A stretch of 15,099 nucleotides of DNA from Actinomycetospora sp. (GTDB lineage Bacteria; Actinomycetota; Actinomycetes; Mycobacteriales; Pseudonocardiaceae): contig JAICLN010000048.1 in assembly GCA_025925615.1 (NCBI GenBank), positions 1 through 15,099 on the forward strand, given 5' to 3'. This document shows, in pieces, positions 6,434-13,224 of the stretch (the first letter of the stretch is position 1; the number at the start of each line of letters is the position of its first letter). Under the pieces are notes generated by a model, which saw nothing but the letters and a program-made list of their open reading frames with translations, ran no database searches and was not told the DNA's origin. The translations under genes were made by a program, and so were the position numbers.

Positions 6434-6992
6434 CCAGCTTGCGCACCGCCTCGTCCTTGCCGGCGACCGAGGTGCGCAGGTCGGCCTGGAAGTCGGCCAT
6501 GCGTGCGGCGAGACCCGCGTCGGCCGCGGCGAGGATGCGGACCGCGAGCAGACCGCCGTTGCGCGCGCCGCCGATCGACACCGTCGCCACCGGGACCCCG
6601 GCGGGCATCTGCACGATCGAGAGGAGCGAGTCCATGCCGTCGAGGTGCTTGAGCGGCACCGGCACGCCGATCACCGGCAGCACGGTCGCGGCCGCCACCA
6701 TGCCCGGGAGGTGCGCCGCCCCGCCCGCGCCGGCGATCACCACGCGCAGCCCGCGCTCGGCGGCCGTCTCCGACCACTCGAGCATCGCGCGCGGCGTCCG
6801 GTGCGCCGAGAGCACCCGCGCCTCCCACGGGACGCCGAACTCGTCGAGGGCCTGCGCGGCGGCCTGCATCGTCGGCCAGTCCGAGTCGGAGCCCATGACG
6901 ACGCCGACCAGCGGGGGCAGCCGGGTGCCGGCCACCTGGTCGCTCTCGACCCGGGTCGACACGGCCTGCCCGGGCACCAGCTCGCTCGACAT
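6417..6992 (-). CDS. purE: N5-carboxyaminoimidazole ribonucleotide mutase (PurE)
   Basis: PurE converts N5-CAIR to CAIR in de novo purine synthesis, using the product of PurK. The 191-residue protein carries the class I PurE signatures: [17 protein letters not shown] with the Ser-Asp pocket, VLSAHRTP with the catalytic His, and [15 protein letters not shown]. Later come [20 protein letters not shown] and [19 protein letters not shown]. An N-terminal extension of about 28 residues precedes the core, so it is slightly longer than the usual 160-175. ATG 6992 overlaps the purK TGA as TGATG, implying translational coupling. An in-frame ATG at 7007 is a weaker alternative start. Confidence 0.95.
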   Translation of the reverse strand: MSSELVPGQAVSTRVESDQVAGTRLPPLVGVVMGSDSDWPTMQAAAQALDEFGVPWEARVLSAHRTPRAMLEWSETAAERGLRVVIAGAGGAAHLPGMVAAATVLPVIGVPVPLKHLDGMDSLLSIVQMPAGVPVATVSIGGARNGGLLAVRILAAADAGLAARMADFQADLRTSVAGKDEAVRKLGPAGS

Positions 6993-8179
6993 CAGTGAGC
7001 ACTCCATCCGTCGGTCCAGAGGCCGGTCGCGAGGTGGTCGGCGGCCAGGCGCGCGCGCCGCCGCACGTCGTCCACGTCGTCCCCGGTGATGTTGACGTGC
7101 CCGATCTTGCGACCCGGCCGCTCGGCCTTGCCGTAGAGGTGCACCCGCGCCTCGGGGAAGCGGGCGAGGGTGTGGTGCAGCCGCTCGTCGGGTCCGGTCG
7201 CCGGGACCGGGTCCCCACCGAGGACGTTGGCCATGACGCACACCGGGCGCACCGTCGCCGTCGACCCCAGCGGGTAGTCCAGCACCGCGCGCAGGTGCTG
7301 CTCGAATTGCCCGGTGACCGCGCCGTCCGTCGACCAGTGCGCCGAGTTGTGAGGGCGCATCGCCAGCTCGTTCACCAGGACACGCCCGTCGGGGGTCTCG
7401 AAGAGCTCCACCGCGAGCAGCCCGACGACGCCGAGGGCCCCGGCGATGCGCAGCGCGAGCTCCTCGGCCGCCTCGCCGGCCTCGTCGGAGAGCCCGGGCG
7501 CCGGGGCGAGCACCTCGGTGCAGATCCCCTCGACCTGCACGGTCTCGACGGTCGGGTACACCGCCGCCTGCCCGTACGGCGAGCGGGCGAGCACCACCGC
7601 CAGCTCGCGGCGCAGCGCCACCTTCTGCTCGACCATCAACGGCGTGCCCGCCTCGAGCAGCTCGGGGACGGTGGCCGCGGCCTCGTCGGGGGAGTCCAGC
7701 ATCCAGACCCCCCGGCCGTCGTAGCCACCGCGGACGGCCTTGAGCACGACGGGCCACCCGTGCTCGGCAGCGAACGCCTCGACGTCAGCCGTGGCCTCGA
7801 CGGGCGCGAACGGCGGCACCGGCTCGCCGAGCTCGGTGAGGCGCCGGCGCATGACCAGCTTGTCCTGCGCGTGCCGTAGCGCCTCCGGGCCCGGGTGGAC
7901 GGCCACGCCCTCGGCCACCAGCTTCTCCAGCAGGTCGCCGGGGACGTGCTCGTGGTCGAAGGTCAGCGCCTCGGCCCCGGCGGCGGCCCGGCGGAGCGCG
8001 TCGAGGTCACGGTGGTCCCCGACGACGACGTCGGGCGTGACCTGCGCCGCGGGCTCGTCGGCGTTCAGCGCGAGCACGCGCAGGGACTGCCCCAGGGCGA
8101 TCGCCGCCTGGTGGGTCATGCGGGCGAGCTGACCGCCGCCGACCATCGCGACCACGGGCAGGCCGGTGCGCTCCTCCAC
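6992..8179 (-). CDS. purK: N5-carboxyaminoimidazole ribonucleotide synthase (PurK)
   Basis: This is a 395-residue ATP-grasp enzyme that makes N5-CAIR from AIR, bicarbonate and ATP. Visible motifs in order are [12 protein letters not shown] (about residues 10-20), ALTFDHEHV, the ATP-grasp entry [19 protein letters not shown], and [16 protein letters not shown]. Then come [35 protein letters not shown], the metal/ATP site [23 protein letters not shown], and [15 protein letters not shown]. The C-terminal domain has [18 protein letters not shown]. Start GTG 8179 has no upstream Shine-Dalgarno. TAGGTT (8193-8188, minus strand) lies 8 nt before it, so a leaderless or near-leaderless transcript is likely. 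It overlaps purE by one base. The GGDEF-like gene lies 36 nt upstream on the same strand, and some read-through is possible. Confidence 0.95.
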   Translation of the reverse strand: MEERTGLPVVAMVGGGQLARMTHQAAIALGQSLRVLALNADEPAAQVTPDVVVGDHRDLDALRRAAAGAEALTFDHEHVPGDLLEKLVAEGVAVHPGPEALRHAQDKLVMRRRLTELGEPVPPFAPVEATADVEAFAAEHGWPVVLKAVRGGYDGRGVWMLDSPDEAAATVPELLEAGTPLMVEQKVALRRELAVVLARSPYGQAAVYPTVETVQVEGICTEVLAPAPGLSDEAGEAAEELALRIAGALGVVGLLAVELFETPDGRVLVNELAMRPHNSAHWSTDGAVTGQFEQHLRAVLDYPLGSTATVRPVCVMANVLGGDPVPATGPDERLHHTLARFPEARVHLYGKAERPGRKIGHVNITGDDVDDVRRRARLAADHLATGLWTDGWSAH

Positions 8180-8193
8180 GGACCGGGAACCTA
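8180..8193 (-). promoter_or_regulatory. Candidate -10 for purK-purE
   Basis: TAGGTT (8193-8188 on the minus strand) fits TANNNT and lies 8 nt before the purK GTG. Transcription would begin on, or one to two bases before, the start codon. It sits in the 36-nt gap after the GGDEF-like gene. No clear -35 is seen. Confidence 0.3.
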
Positions 8194-8215
8194 TCCGCCG
8201 GCGGCCCCGGGGGCC

Positions 8216-9220
8216 TCAGGCGGACCCGTCGAGGTGACGAGCCTCGCCGTCGGGACCAGCCTCGCCGTCGGGACGAGCCTCGCCGTCGGGACGGGCCTCG
8301 CCGGTCACGGGGACGTCGAGGCCGAGGATGCGGTCGCGGCGCGGGGCGGGGGGTTCGGCGTCGCGCAGCCGGCCGAGGGTCTCCCGGGCGCCGTCGAGGG
8401 TGGCGGGCAGCGCGACGATGCGCGCGCCCGGTGTCCCGGTCACCCCGGCCGCCCCCGAGAGCCACCGCGCGAGTATCCCGCGCAGCACCCGGACCCGGCC
8501 GGCCAGCCCGTCGCGCGGGGCCAGCACGACCACGGTGGAGCGCCCGACGACCGCGATGGTCTCCCCGGCGTCGAACACGACGGAGGCGGCGTCCCCGGCC
8601 ACCGTCAGCGGGGCGACGCGCGACCACCCGGCGACACGGAGGGTGACCGCGACGAGCGCGTGCGTCTCGGAGACCCGGGTGCCGTTCGCGCGGGCGGCGC
8701 GGTGCACCTCGGCGAGCCGGGTCAGCAGGTACCGGGAGCTGGCGAGACCCGACAGCGGATCGACGGCGGCGGCCTCCGACAGGTCACCGCAGGCCACGTC
8801 GCTCCAGCCCAGCGACACGACCCGCACCAGGCGCGACCCGTCGGCGCCGGGCAGGGCGAGCCGCCGTCGTGGCCCGAGCTCGCCGAGCGCCCCGCTCACC
8901 GCGGTGTGGAGGGCCGCCAGGTCGGAGAGCGTCTCGTCGAGCCCGATGCCGGCGGTCGCCCGCGCCCCCGCCCACCGCGTGAGCGCCTGCTCCAGCGGCG
9001 GACCCACCCGGCCTTCGAGGACGGCCTCGCAGACCTCGTCGACGGTCGGGTCGGGCCACTCGGACACCACCGACCACCCGAGGGCATTGCTGCAGGCGAA
9101 CCAGCGCTCGCGCAGTGCTTCGCGGGCGAGCCCGCGGCCCGGGCGGGCGACGAGACGGTCGTCGTCGGGGAGGGCAGCCGAGGAGGTGGTCTCACCGGTG
9201 CGCTCGTCCGCGAGGGTCAT
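8216..9220 (-). CDS. Protein with degenerate GGDEF-like domain
   Basis: The protein has 334 residues from ATG 9220 (MTLADERTGETTSS), which has a strong GGAGGAGG Shine-Dalgarno 7-8 nt upstream. An upstream extension to 9340 is Arg/Gly-rich and looks non-coding. Residues ~1-30 are probably disordered and ~30-120 helical (REALRERWFACSNALGWSVV, TRWAGARATAGIGLDETL). From D154, VDPLSGLASSRYLLTRLAEV matches the opening D-x-L-T-G-L-x-N-R-x motif of diguanylate cyclase domains. The strand order THALVAVTLRV then TIAVVGRSTVVVLAP also resembles that fold. The GGDEF signature is replaced by VGRST, so cyclase activity is not expected. The C terminus carries a hexapeptide repeat (RPDGEA-type). It is divergent from the ECF sigma factor 146 nt away, suggesting a regulatory pairing. 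No signal peptide or membrane segment is visible. Confidence 0.65.
   Translation of the reverse strand: MTLADERTGETTSSAALPDDDRLVARPGRGLAREALRERWFACSNALGWSVVSEWPDPTVDEVCEAVLEGRVGPPLEQALTRWAGARATAGIGLDETLSDLAALHTAVSGALGELGPRRRLALPGADGSRLVRVVSLGWSDVACGDLSEAAAVDPLSGLASSRYLLTRLAEVHRAARANGTRVSETHALVAVTLRVAGWSRVAPLTVAGDAASVVFDAGETIAVVGRSTVVVLAPRDGLAGRVRVLRGILARWLSGAAGVTGTPGARIVALPATLDGARETLGRLRDAEPPAPRRDRILGLDVPVTGEARPDGEARPDGEAGPDGEARHLDGSA
8241..8303. repeat. 18-bp tandem repeat in the 3' end of the GGDEF-like gene
   Basis: Three full units of GCCTCGCCGTCGGGAC(C/G)(A/G) at 8241, 8259 and 8277, then a partial unit from 8295, differ only in the last two bases. The length is a multiple of three, so changes in copy number keep the minus-strand frame. 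On that strand they encode a Pro-Asp-Gly-Glu-Ala-Arg/Gly hexapeptide. Confidence 0.85.
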
Positions 9221-9366
9221 GCCACTACCTCCTCCACGCGCGCCGGCCCGCGCGCCACGCCGGGCTCCGTGGGGGCGACGCGCGAGACGGTCATCCGTGA
9301 CGGTGACGCTGCGAGGATCCTCCCGCGTCCCGACCCACACTCCCCGCGAGGGGGTGGTGTGCGGAG
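9221..9366. promoter_or_regulatory. Divergent intergenic region between the GGDEF-like and sigma factor genes
   Basis: The 146 nt presumably hold both promoters. I can see the Shine-Dalgarno of the minus-strand gene (9228-9235) and a small inverted repeat GTCA-TCCG-TGAC (9290-9301) followed by another TGAC at 9304-9307. No convincing -35/-10 pair of the housekeeping type is visible, which would be compatible with control by an ECF-type promoter, but this is weak. Confidence 0.3.
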
Positions 9367-10923
9367 ATGGCGGACGGCGGTGGTCCCGAGCCCGGGCCCG
9401 TGACCGGCGGCAAGCCGGGCAACGGGTCGGCGCGCGCGGACGTCCGCAGCGACGCCGACCTGCTCGCCGTGCTGCGCGGACGGCCCGCCGACGAGGCGTC
9501 CACGCTCGCGTTCGCCGCCCTCTACGAGCGCCACCGGGAGGCCGCCCGCGGCCTGGCCCGCCAGCTCGCCCGCTCCCCCAGCGACGCCGACGACCTCGTC
9601 TCGGCCGCCTTCGCCCGCCTGCTCGAGATCCTGCGTGCGGGCGGCGGGCCGTCCGAGGCGTTCCGGGCCTACCTGCTCACCTCGCTGCGCCACCTCGCCT
9701 ACGACCGCACCCGCGCCGAACGCCGCCTCGACCTCACCAACGACATGGGCGACGTCATCGGCGTCGACCCCGAGCGCACCGTCATCCCCTTCACCGACCC
9801 CGCCGTCGCCGGCCTCGAGCGGTCGCTCGCGGCCCGGGCGTTCGCGACGCTGCCCGAGCGGTGGCAGGCCGTGCTGTGGCACCTCGAGGTCGAGGGGGAC
9901 TCGCCCGCCGACATCGCGCCGCTGTTCGGGCTCACCGCCAACGCCGTGTCCGCGCTGGGGTACCGCGCCCGGGAGGGCCTGCGGCAGGCCTACCTGCAGG
10001 AGCACCTCGCGGGGGGCGGAGCCGCCGCTCCACCGCGCGACCGGCGGCACCGCGAGGCCGAGGAGAAGCTCGGCGCCTACACCCGCGGCGGGCTCTCGAA
10101 GCGCGACGCCGCGAAGGTCGAGGAGCACCTGCGCGAGTGCGCGGAGTGCCGCGACCTCGCCACCGAACTGCGCGAGGTGAACTCCGGGATCCTCCGCTCG
10201 ACGATCGCGCCGCTGGTGCTCGGCGCGGCGCTCGTCGGCTACCTGGCCGACCGTGCGGCGCCCGGGGTGTTCTCCGGCGCCTGGCCGACGACGGCGGAGT
10301 GGGTCGTGGCCGGTGGCGGGGTGATCGGGGTGCTGGGCGCGGTGGGGGGCGCGGTCGGCGCGGCCGAGGTCCCGCGGACCCGACGGCTCGGGGTGGCGGT
10401 GGTCGGGCTCGCAGGTCTCGGGGTGGCGACGGCGACCGCGCTCGGCACCGGGACCCCGCACCCTGAGGCCGCGCCGCCGACGACGGTGCCGGGGCTGGTG
10501 ACGCCGGGGCTGGTGACGCCGGGTCCCGTGACGCCGGGTCCCGTGACGCCGGGGCTGGTGACGCCCGGCCGACCGCCTCCCGCCGCTCCCGCACCCCCTG
10601 CCGACATCGGCCGCGACCTCGACCTGGGCCGGCACCCACGATCGTCATCGACCACCCCGCCGCACGCCGTCGCGCCGAGTGTCACCGGGTCCGCGGCGCG
10701 CCGGTCCGGGGTCGCAGGGACCGGCACCGTGACCTCGGGGACCTGGACCTCGGATGCCGCCGCGTCGGCTCGTCGTGCCACTCCCTCGACGGCGCGGTCG
10801 ATCTCGCGCGACCGACCAGCACGCCCCACCCTCGTCGGGCTACGCGTCCTCGGGCTCGGCGGCGAGGTCCGCACGTCCCGCCGGAGCCTCCTCGAGCCCG
10901 CGCTCGACGTCGTCCTGCGCTGA
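9367..10923 (+). CDS. ECF sigma factor fused to a zinc-finger anti-sigma-like membrane domain
   Basis: The 518-residue reading contains an RNA polymerase sigma factor and its apparent antagonist in one chain. Sigma region 2 is about residues 46-120 (ALYERHREAARGLARQLARS, DADDLVSAAFARLLEIL, AYLLTSLRHLAYDRTRAERR). Region 4 is about 152-215 (ATLPERWQAVLWHLEVEGDS, then IAPLFGLTANAVSALGYRAR). Then comes a zf-HC2 module with an HxxxCxxC motif (H254, C258, C261). Hydrophobic stretches follow at about 274-295, 309-333 and 340-358, then a PG(L/P)VT repeat and a Pro/Ser/Thr-rich tail. Fused C-terminal anti-sigma extensions are known in some actinobacterial ECF groups. The sigma part would be tethered to the membrane and released or activated by a signal. 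The last 84 nt overlap the convergent oxidoreductase remnant, so the final ~100 residues are the least certain part and a frameshift there is possible. ATG 9367 has GAGGGGG about 12 nt upstream, a loose fit. Confidence 0.85.
   Translation: MADGGGPEPGPVTGGKPGNGSARADVRSDADLLAVLRGRPADEASTLAFAALYERHREAARGLARQLARSPSDADDLVSAAFARLLEILRAGGGPSEAFRAYLLTSLRHLAYDRTRAERRLDLTNDMGDVIGVDPERTVIPFTDPAVAGLERSLAARAFATLPERWQAVLWHLEVEGDSPADIAPLFGLTANAVSALGYRAREGLRQAYLQEHLAGGGAAAPPRDRRHREAEEKLGAYTRGGLSKRDAAKVEEHLRECAECRDLATELREVNSGILRSTIAPLVLGAALVGYLADRAAPGVFSGAWPTTAEWVVAGGGVIGVLGAVGGAVGAAEVPRTRRLGVAVVGLAGLGVATATALGTGTPHPEAAPPTTVPGLVTPGLVTPGPVTPGPVTPGLVTPGRPPPAAPAPPADIGRDLDLGRHPRSSSTTPPHAVAPSVTGSAARRSGVAGTGTVTSGTWTSDAAASARRATPSTARSISRDRPARPTLVGLRVLGLGGEVRTSRRSLLEPALDVVLR
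10489..10563 (+). repeat. 15-bp tandem repeat in the sigma factor tail
   Basis: Five 15-bp units occur at 10489, 10504, 10519, 10534 and 10549, of two types: CCGGGGCTGGTGACG and CCGGGTCCCGTGACG, in the order A-A-B-B-A. They encode PG(L/P)VT pentapeptides in a Pro/Thr-rich segment after the membrane helices. Copy number changes would preserve the frame. Confidence 0.9.
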
Positions 10924-12141
10924 CGCCCGCGCGAACCGGCCGTCCGGGTCGTACGACGCCCGCACCCGCGCGAGCAGGTCCCGCACCTCGGGCGCGTGCA
11001 CCTCCTCGGCGGACACCGGCGCCCCGCCGTAGACGAACCCCGCCATCCGGCCCAGCCGTACGCCGTCGAGCGGCGCGAGCACCGCCGCCTGGGACGACCG
11101 CACCGCCGAGATCGGCACCCCGTCGGTCGACGAGATCACCCGCACGATCCACCCCGCCGCGCGGAACGAGACCGCGTCGGCTCCGTCGGCCGGCAGGGCG
11201 AGGGCACCTCCGAGCCGCCGGACGTCGACGACGCAGCCGACCGCCGCCGACCGCGCTGCCGCCACCACACCGGCCAGCGCCCCGTCGGGGAGGTCGGACA
11301 CCAGCACATCGGTGCCCTCGTAGGCGTGCGGGGTCTCCGGCTCGGCGAAGATCGACCCGCTGTCGGTCCACGGCAGGTCACGCAGCCCGCCGAGCAGCAC
11401 CGGAGCGGTCTCGCGCACGGCCGCCTCGGCCGCGTACGCCAGGTCGGCGTCGGTCGACACGAGGCGCACGTGCAGCACGGTGCGGCCGCGGATCGGGGCC
11501 GGGACGACGTCGAGGTCCGGGACCGGCACGACGCCGAGCGAGATCGAGAGCGCGTCCGGTGCGTCGACCCCGAGGCGGCGCACGACGGGGAGCACACGAG
11601 CCGCGTCGTCGGCGTCGAGGAAGAGGCCACCGCCTACGACGCTGCCGAGCGGGACGAGACCCACCATCAGCGCCGTCACGACCCCGACGTCGGGCTGTCC
11701 GCCGCGCAGCGCCGCGAACAGCTCGTCGCCCGGGCCGACCCGGCGCAGCTCCCCGTCGGCGGCGACGATCTCGGCCGCGCGCAGGTGGTCGGAGGCCCAG
11801 CCGAACTCGCGCCCGAGCAGCCCGAGCCCGCCGCCGAGGGTGTACCCGACCACGCCGACGCCCGGGAACGACCCGGACACCGGCGCGAGCCCGTCCCCGG
11901 CGGCGGCCGCGACGAGGTCCGCCGAGCGGGCGCCGGCCTCGACCCGCGCGGTCCGCGACGCCGGGTCGACCCTCACCGCGCGCATCCGGCCGGTGGTCAC
12001 GACGACGCCGCGGTGCAGTCCCGCGGTGTGCCCGTGGCCGGTGGCCCGGACGGCGACCGGGAGGTCGTGGGCCGCGGCGTAGCGCACGGCGGCGGCGACG
12101 TCGGCGGCATCACGCGCGGCGACGACGACGTCGGGTCGGTG
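10840..12141 (-). pseudogene. FAD-dependent oxidoreductase (berberine-bridge/PCMH type), 5'-truncated
   Basis: The open frame contains a nearly complete VAO-family flavoprotein. It has the PCMH FAD-binding domain with AVRATGHGHTAGLHRGVVV (position of the FAD-linking His in relatives), a GVVGYTLGGGLGLLGREFGWASDHL core and IVAADGELRRV. The C-terminal BBE-type end is LLARVRASYDPDGRFARA. The first usable start is GTG 12087, but family-like sequence continues upstream of it (RPDVVVAARDAADVAAA) to about 12141. An in-frame TAG at 12162-12160 and unrelated sequence follow. The N-terminal 30-50 residues and the native start are therefore missing. Translation from 12087 would lose the first strand of the FAD domain. 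At its 3' end it overlaps the sigma factor tail by 84 nt. The substrate is unknown. Confidence 0.75.
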
Positions 12142-12151
12142 CGGGTCACTA

Positions 12152-12325
12152 TCGCTGATCTACACCGACGAGCGCCCCGACCCGGCGGCCTGGCTGCGCG
12201 AGCGCGGCTGGACCACCGAGGTCGAGGCGGCCATCGAGGTGGCGAAGGCCTACGGCCGCGAACTCGACACCCTCACCCAGCGCCTCAACGGGCAGAGCTC
12301 GCTCGTCGTGGCGCGCAAGGGCTGA
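12152..12325 (+). pseudogene. C-terminal remnant of a SAM-dependent methyltransferase (TIGR00027-like)
   Basis: Frame 2 reads about 58 codons to TGA 12323-12325 without a start codon: LIYTDERPDPAAWLRERGW, then TTEVEAAIEVAKAYGRELDT and a final SSLVVARKG. The W-L-x-x-x-G-W, (A/E)xxYGR and terminal V-x-A-R-K pattern are those of the C terminus of TIGR00027-type class I methyltransferases. About 200 N-terminal residues including the SAM-binding motif are absent, so it is non-functional. Its upstream break coincides with the missing 5' end of the opposite-strand oxidoreductase. Confidence 0.65.
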
Positions 12326-12334
12326 CACAACGGG

Positions 12335-13060
12335 TTACGCCCGCGGCGCGGCGGCCGCCATGCGTGCGGCCGCGCGGCGGCGGCGCGCCAGCGTCATGAT
12401 CGCGACCGGGCCGATGACGACGGCGGCGATCAGCGGCGACACGGCCAGCAGCGTGCCCGGCGTCAGCACGAAGGCCAGCACCGTCCGCACCGCGGCGTCG
12501 GTGACCAGCGCCGCGCCCCACTGCAGCGTGATGCGACGGTGCCCGGCCTGGACCGGTGCGAGCTCCCAGGTGGCGTCGTAGGCCGACCGCTCCGCGTCGG
12601 TCGTGGCCATCATGGAGCGGCCCATCACGAACGTGAGCGGTCGGGCGGCGAGCAGCGAGCCGAGGAAGACCAGCCCGATCGTGCCGGTGACCACCGACTC
12701 CTTGAGCAGCAGGAACAGTGGGCTGTCGAAGAGCAGGGCCCCGACGAGGCCGAGGACGATCCCCGCGAGCGTCATGAGGGAGATCGGGTCCGGACGACGG
12801 GTGCGCACGAGCGTCCACAGCGTCGCGGCGGCCGGGAAGGCAGCCCCGACGGCGAGGGCGGTGACGTCGGAGGTGCGTCCGTGCAGCAGCTCGTAGACCG
12901 CGAACGGCGCGACGACGCCGAGCAGCAGCGTCGGGTTCGCGGCGTGGCGCAGCAGCGTGCGGGCGCGGTTCCCGGACGACGCCGCGCGGTGCGCGCCGCC
13001 CTTCCCGACCGGCTCGACGGGCTGGTCGAGCTGGGCCGGAGCGGTCCCGGTGGCGGTCAT
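12335..13060 (-). CDS. VC0807-like integral membrane protein
   Basis: This 241-residue protein has a Pro/Arg-containing cytoplasmic N terminus (about 35 residues) and five or six hydrophobic stretches. These are PTLLLGVVAPFAVYELL, VTALAVGAAFPAAATLW, ISLMTLAGIVLGLVGALL, TGTIGLVFLGSLLAARPL, and two near the C terminus (VRTVLAFVLTPGTLLA, PLIAAVVIGPVAIMTLA). RPDPISLMTLAG and LLKESVVTGTIGLVFLGSL are typical of the VC0807 family, whose function is unknown. The start ATG 13060 has GGGGAGGA 6 nt upstream. It is divergent from the S53 peptidase and has no evident operon partner. It ends in an Arg/Ala-rich cytoplasmic tail. Confidence 0.75.
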   Translation of the reverse strand: MTATGTAPAQLDQPVEPVGKGGAHRAASSGNRARTLLRHAANPTLLLGVVAPFAVYELLHGRTSDVTALAVGAAFPAAATLWTLVRTRRPDPISLMTLAGIVLGLVGALLFDSPLFLLLKESVVTGTIGLVFLGSLLAARPLTFVMGRSMMATTDAERSAYDATWELAPVQAGHRRITLQWGAALVTDAAVRTVLAFVLTPGTLLAVSPLIAAVVIGPVAIMTLARRRRAAARMAAAAPRA

Positions 13061-13224
13061 GGCGTCCTCCCCGATGGTTCCCGCGGCGGTGGTGCGCGGT
13101 ACGGGGAGAACATTAGGAACGCGGCGACCCGCCGACCTCGCCCTGCGGGTGGAGCCCGGGTGGAGACCCGTGCTGCGCGGGGTGGAGATCGCACCGCGCG
13201 CGGCCGCCGCTCGTTCGTCCGTTC
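13061..13224. promoter_or_regulatory. Divergent upstream region with phased GGGTGGAG repeats
   Basis: The 164-nt gap holds three direct copies of GGGTGGAG at 13147, 13158 and 13180, i.e. spaced 11 and 22 bp, one and two helical turns. Such phasing is typical of tandem binding by OmpR/SARP-type or response-regulator proteins; that link is inference. A less GC-rich stretch near 13108-13120 (GAACATTAGGAAC) could lie in a promoter. I see no clear -10/-35 pair for the peptidase. Confidence 0.4.

Noticed and set aside
4422..6998. A plus-strand open frame of 858 codons antisense to the LLM, DUF222-HNH and purE genes
   Set aside because: It is an antisense shadow of GC-rich genes on the minus strand. 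Composition is Gly/Arg/Val/Asp-rich with no recognisable domain, and it crosses several independent real genes.
8241..8303. Short regular repeats considered as a CRISPR array
   Set aside because: Units are contiguous 18-mers without spacers and lie inside a coding region.
10239..10874. A minus-strand open frame opposite the sigma factor tail, with VPEVTVPVPATP-like sequence
   Set aside because: No Shine-Dalgarno or recognisable domain, and it is antisense to the membrane segments and repeats of the sigma factor. The repetitive look comes from the tandem repeats.
12331..12343. CGGG-TTACG-CCCG at the end of the VC0807-like gene as a terminator
   Set aside because: A 4-bp stem without tail is not enough support.
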